Source of the DNA: Pseudomonas sp. ABC1
GTDB taxonomy: Bacteria; Pseudomonadota; Gammaproteobacteria; Pseudomonadales; Pseudomonadaceae
Assembly: GCF_013395055.1 (NCBI RefSeq)
Contig: NZ_CP058349.1
Span: forward strand, 2,540,001-2,604,000
DNA: 64,000 nt
Reading direction: 5' to 3'
Under the pieces are notes generated by a model, which was not told the origin of the DNA, did not search any database, and saw only the letters and a program-made list of their open reading frames with translations. Numbering within the stretch: the stretch's first letter is position 1; each line of letters starts with the position of its first letter. The position numbers and the translations under genes are program-made. Below are positions 60,933 through 64,000 of this stretch, in pieces.

Positions 60933-61675
60933 TGAGAGTCCTCCTCGCGCTTGGCCTGCTGCTGGCGTGTTGGGTTGGCCCACTGTCGGCCCAGCCCCTG
61001 CCTGAGTTGACCGGGCGGGTGGTGGACCAGGCTGCCCTGCTCGATGCGCCGACCCGTGCGCGTCTGGTTGAGATGCTCACCGCTCACGAGCAGCTCAGTG
61101 GCGAGCAGGTCGTGGTGGTGACTGTGCCTGAGCTGCAAGGGCGCTCCATCGAGGATTTCGGCGTCGCCCTCGGGCGGCACTGGGGCATCGGTCAGCAGGG
61201 CAAGGACAATGGCGCCCTGCTGATCGTGGCCCGCGATGAGCGGCGTATCCGCATCGAGGTGGGTTATGGTCTAGAAGATCGCCTGACCGATGCGCAGTCT
61301 TCTCTGATCATCAACGCCATCATGGTACCGGCCTTCCGTCAGGGCGACTTTGCCCGTGGTATCGAGGAAGGTGCCGCCGCCATCGTGCAAGTACTCGGTG
61401 GCGACCCGCTGAGCGTGCCGGAGCAGGCCGGTGGGGTCGCGAGTGAAGAACCCGATGCGCGTGGCATCCTGCTGTTCTTCCTGATGCTGGCGGTGATTCT
61501 CTTCCTCAATGGTCGTGGCGGCGGCGGTGGGCGCCGTGGGCGTGGCAATGCGGCCTTGCTGGGAGCGTTGCTCGGCGGTCTGAGTGGCGGTGGCCGTGGA
61601 GGTTTTGGCGGCGGTGGCGGCTTTGGAGGTGGCGGCGGTGGTTTTGGCGGCGGCGGTGCCTCCGGTGGCTGGTGA
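60932..61675 (+). CDS. TPM-domain protein with glycine-rich tail (YgcG-type)
   Basis: A 247-residue protein. A signal peptide (about 1-21, ending LSA) precedes the TPM domain (about 27-150: VVDQAALLDAPTRARLVEML, VVVVTVPELQG, ARDERRIRIEVGYGLE). A membrane helix follows (ILLFFLMLAVILFL, about 180-195), and then a glycine-dominated tail. TPM phosphatase-like domains are of poorly known function and usually paired with LemA, as here. Confidence 0.92.
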   Translation: MRVLLALGLLLACWVGPLSAQPLPELTGRVVDQAALLDAPTRARLVEMLTAHEQLSGEQVVVVTVPELQGRSIEDFGVALGRHWGIGQQGKDNGALLIVARDERRIRIEVGYGLEDRLTDAQSSLIINAIMVPAFRQGDFARGIEEGAAAIVQVLGGDPLSVPEQAGGVASEEPDARGILLFFLMLAVILFLNGRGGGGGRRGRGNAALLGALLGGLSGGGRGGFGGGGGFGGGGGGFGGGGASGGW

Positions 61676-61693
61676 CTCTACGGTGGATGTGCG

Positions 61694-62308
61694 ATGACTC
61701 TTCTGACGCAAGCGGAACAACAACAGGTCGCCGACCTGATCGAGCGTATCGAGCAGGACACCGATGCCGAACTGGTCACGGTGCTGGCGGCGCGGGCCGA
61801 CGATTACCGGTATATCGCGCTGCTCTGGGCCGGGCTGCTGGCCATGCTCTTGCCGGGCGGGCTGCTGTTCTTTTCCGGGCTGGCAGCCTGGGAACTGCTG
61901 TTGGTGCAGTGGTCGAGCTTTATCGTGCTGGCCTTCGTGCTGCGCATTCCGGCGCTGACATCGCGCTTGATCCCGCGTGCGGTGCGCCACTGGCGGGCCG
62001 GCAATCTGGCGCGGCGGCAGTTCTTCGAGCGGGAGCTGCACCACACCCAGGCCGGTACCGGCATGCTGATTTTCGTGTCGGAGGCCGAGCGCTATGTAGA
62101 AATCCTGGTCGACCAGGGGATCTCCAGCCGGATCGATGATGCAGCCTGGGCTTCGATCATCGAAGCGTTCACTGCCGAGGTGAAGGCGGGGCGGACACTG
62201 GCCGGTTTTCTCGGTTGCATCGAGTCGTGCGGGGAGTTGCTGCGCCGGCATGTGCCGCTGACCGAGCCGCGCAACGAGTTGCCTGATCGGCTGGTGGTGA
62301 TCGAGTAG
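61694..62308 (+). CDS. TPM-domain membrane protein (second copy)
   Basis: A 204-residue protein. A short N-terminal half-TPM segment (TLLTQAEQQQVADLIERIEQDTDAELV) is followed by two hydrophobic segments (about 38-85) and then the C-terminal TPM region (TGTGMLIFVSEAERYVEILV). It starts at ATG 61694, 18 bp after the previous stop. It likely acts with lemA and the first TPM protein. Confidence 0.9.
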   Translation: MTLLTQAEQQQVADLIERIEQDTDAELVTVLAARADDYRYIALLWAGLLAMLLPGGLLFFSGLAAWELLLVQWSSFIVLAFVLRIPALTSRLIPRAVRHWRAGNLARRQFFERELHHTQAGTGMLIFVSEAERYVEILVDQGISSRIDDAAWASIIEAFTAEVKAGRTLAGFLGCIESCGELLRRHVPLTEPRNELPDRLVVIE

Positions 62309-62328
62309 GAGCGGCTAGGGCCGCTCCT
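62307..62328. terminator. Hairpin between the TPM operon and ridA
   Basis: AGGAGCGGC (62307-62315) and GCCGCTCCT (62320-62328) form a 9-bp stem with loop TAGG, between convergent genes. There is no T-tract. It overlaps the TAG stop of the TPM gene by position, as a compact bidirectional hairpin or repeat element. Confidence 0.5.
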
Positions 62329-62339
62329 GCGGTGCCGGG

Positions 62340-62720
62340 TTATTCCAGGACCAGAATCGCGTCCATTTCCACCTGGGCATCCTTGGGCAGCGCGGCGATG
62401 CCGATGGCTGCACGGGCCGGGTAGGGCTGCTGGAAGTAGCGCCCCATGACTTCGTTGACGGTGGCGAAGTTGCCCAGGTCGGTGAGGAAGATGTTCAGCT
62501 TGACGATGTCCTTTAGCGAGCCGCCTGCTGCCTCGGCCACTGCCTTGAGGTTTTCGAAGACTTGCACGGTCTGGGCTTCGAAGCCTTCCACCAGGGTCAT
62601 GCTGGCCGGGTCGAGAGGAATCTGGCCGGACAGGTAGACAGTATTGCCGGCCTTGATCGCCTGGGAGTAGGTGCCGATGGCGGCAGGGGCCTTGTCGGTG
62701 TGGATGACGCTCTTGCTCAT
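62340..62720 (-). CDS. ridA: RidA-family enamine/imine deaminase
   Basis: A 126-residue protein of the YjgF/YER057c/UK114 family that clears reactive 2-aminoacrylate. The N-terminus is SKSVIHTDKAPAAIGTYSQA (start ATG 62720), with the catalytic-type Arg in the C-terminal RAAIGIAALPKDAQVEMDAI. It follows spoT by about 36 bp in the same direction, the pseudomonad order. Confidence 0.95.
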   Translation of the reverse strand: MSKSVIHTDKAPAAIGTYSQAIKAGNTVYLSGQIPLDPASMTLVEGFEAQTVQVFENLKAVAEAAGGSLKDIVKLNIFLTDLGNFATVNEVMGRYFQQPYPARAAIGIAALPKDAQVEMDAILVLE

Positions 62721-62755
62721 GAAATTCTCCTTGGTAAAGGCGGCTTGCGATTGCT

Positions 62756-64000
62756 TCAAGCTTTGACCCGCGTGATGCGGGTGACGCCCTTGATGGTGCG
62801 CAGTTTCTTGATGACGTTGGCCAGGTGTACGCGGTCATGCACGCTGACCACCAGTTGCACGACGCTGATGCGGCCATCGCGTTCGTCCATGCCGATCTTC
62901 TCGATATTGCCGTCGGCGGCATTGACGCTGCCGGCCAGCAGGGCGATCAGGCCGCGCTGGTGTTCCAGCTCGATGCGCAGCTCGACATTGAACTCGCCGG
63001 CGACGTCCTTCGACCAGGACAGCTGGATGCATTTGTCCGGGTTGTTGCGGACTTCGCTGATGTTCCGGCAACTCTCCAGGTGAACCACCATGCCTTTGCC
63101 CGCCGACAAGTAGCCGACGATGGGGTCGCCAGGAATCGGCGTGCAGCACTTGGCGTAATTGAGTACCAGGCCTTCGGTGCCGCGAATCGCCAGTGGGCCT
63201 TCGGCGGACGGGCTCTCTTCTTCCTCGCTGGCGATCAGGCGCCGGGCGATCACGTAGGCCATGCGGTTGCCGAGGCCGATGTCCTCCAGCAGGTCTTCGA
63301 AGACCTCCATGTGGTATTCGTCCAGCACCTGCCGGATGCGTTCGTCGGGAATGTTTTCCAGCGGCGTTTCGAAACCGGCGAGCACTTTGTGCAGCAGGCG
63401 TTCGCCAAGGTTGATCGACTCCGAGCGGCGTTGCTGCTTGAGCGCATGGCGGATGTGTGTGCGTGCCTTGCCACTGACCACGAAGTTGAGCCAGGCCGGG
63501 TTGGGGCGTGCGCCGGGTGCGGTGACGATCTCCACTGTGGAGCCGCTTTCCAGGGGCTGCGAGAGCGGCGCCAGGCGACGGTTGACCCGGCAGGCGATGC
63601 AGGTGTTGCCGACATCGGTGTGCACCGCGTAGGCGAAGTCGACGGCGGTGGAGCCTTTCGGCAGCTCCATGATGCCGCCCTTGGGCGTGAAGACGTAGAC
63701 CTCGTCGGGGAAGAGGTCGATCTTCACGCTCTCGATGAATTCCAGTGAGTTGCCGGCGCGTTGCTGCATTTCCAGCACGCCCTTGACCCATTGCCGTGCA
63801 CGCGCATGGCTGTTCTGTACCGGCTCGCCCTCGTTGGACTTGTACAGCCAGTGGGCGGCGATGCCGTTGTTGGCCATCTCTTCCATTTCGCGGGTGCGGA
63901 TCTGGATCTCGATGGGCACGCCGTGCATGCCGAACAGCGTGGTGTGCAGCGACTGGTAGCCGTTGGCCTTGGGAATCGCGATGTAGTCCTTGAAACGACC
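62756..64000 (-). CDS. spoT: Bifunctional (p)ppGpp synthetase/hydrolase SpoT, C-terminal part (5' end outside window)
   Basis: The open frame runs off the right edge, about 414 codons visible. It contains the end of the synthetase domain (GRFKDYIAIPKANGYQSLHT), the TGS domain (DEVYVFTPKGGIMELPKGST), a helical region, a zinc-finger-like segment (NYAKCCTPIPGDPIVGYLS) and a C-terminal ACT domain. RelA/SpoT proteins control ppGpp; RelA is not excluded by this part, but the ridA neighbour is the spoT context in pseudomonads. Confidence 0.93.
   Translation of the reverse strand, partial: GRFKDYIAIPKANGYQSLHTTLFGMHGVPIEIQIRTREMEEMANNGIAAHWLYKSNEGEPVQNSHARARQWVKGVLEMQQRAGNSLEFIESVKIDLFPDEVYVFTPKGGIMELPKGSTAVDFAYAVHTDVGNTCIACRVNRRLAPLSQPLESGSTVEIVTAPGARPNPAWLNFVVSGKARTHIRHALKQQRRSESINLGERLLHKVLAGFETPLENIPDERIRQVLDEYHMEVFEDLLEDIGLGNRMAYVIARRLIASEEEESPSAEGPLAIRGTEGLVLNYAKCCTPIPGDPIVGYLSAGKGMVVHLESCRNISEVRNNPDKCIQLSWSKDVAGEFNVELRIELEHQRGLIALLAGSVNAADGNIEKIGMDERDGRISVVQLVVSVHDRVHLANVIKKLRTIKGVTRITRVKA

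Overview
The window is about 63% GC by eye and reads as a Pseudomonas-type gammaproteobacterial chromosome. Supporting genes include glmS with a DeoR-family regulator, aguBA, hslVU followed by a DUF971 gene, ntrBC-glnA with sigma-54/NtrC sites, an mdc malonate decarboxylase cluster, and two FecI/FecR/TonB-receptor sets. Species cannot be fixed from the sequence alone.

Positions 1-24106 are the glmS-proximal part of a Tn7-like transposon whose other end lies outside the window. Its right end (24041-24106) has three tandem 20-bp repeats ending in 5'-TGTGGG, and it sits 24 bp past the glmS stop codon, the classical attTn7 position. Inside it is a complete tightly overlapping tnsABCDE operon (23986 to 16363, minus strand). 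The visible cargo is: (a) a type I restriction-modification operon with two different HsdM genes, an AlbA/Schlafen-type ATP-binding protein, HsdS and HsdR (16189 to 6981); (b) a small XRE regulator resembling restriction-modification controller proteins (6638-6916 +), divergent from a winged-helix protein and an SF2 helicase (6585 to 4613); and (c) a tightly packed four-gene operon (4481 to beyond position 1) of a winged-helix-like protein, two coiled-coil proteins and a large membrane-anchored SF1 helicase. I do not recognise (c) as any named defence system, and it is the best candidate here for something undescribed.

Positions 24107-32500 hold glmS and its regulator, a 700-bp non-coding stretch with a folded repeat element, an EamA transporter, and the first iron-type cell-surface signalling set (receptor, FecR, ECF sigma) with a Fur-like box. 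Positions 32889-37400 hold agmatine catabolism (aguB, aguA), a chemoreceptor and a GFA-family protein. A second receptor/FecR/sigma set follows (37514-41436). Divergent from it is a DAHP synthase preceded by an attenuator: a leader peptide containing FFYGYWF, a strong terminator, and then a second aromatic-rich small reading frame.

Positions 43094-49548 hold a DUF883 protein and the malonate decarboxylase operon mdcA-B-C-D-E-G-H, with no malonate transporter or LysR regulator beside it; an Rpn-family nuclease gene is divergent from mdcA. Positions 50685-58170 hold DUF971, hslU, hslV (TTG start), an OXA-type class D beta-lactamase, trmL, small proteins and ntrC/ntrB. Positions 58481-64000 hold glnA, lemA, two TPM-domain genes, ridA and the 3' part of spoT. 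I saw no tRNA, rRNA, CRISPR array or insertion sequence.
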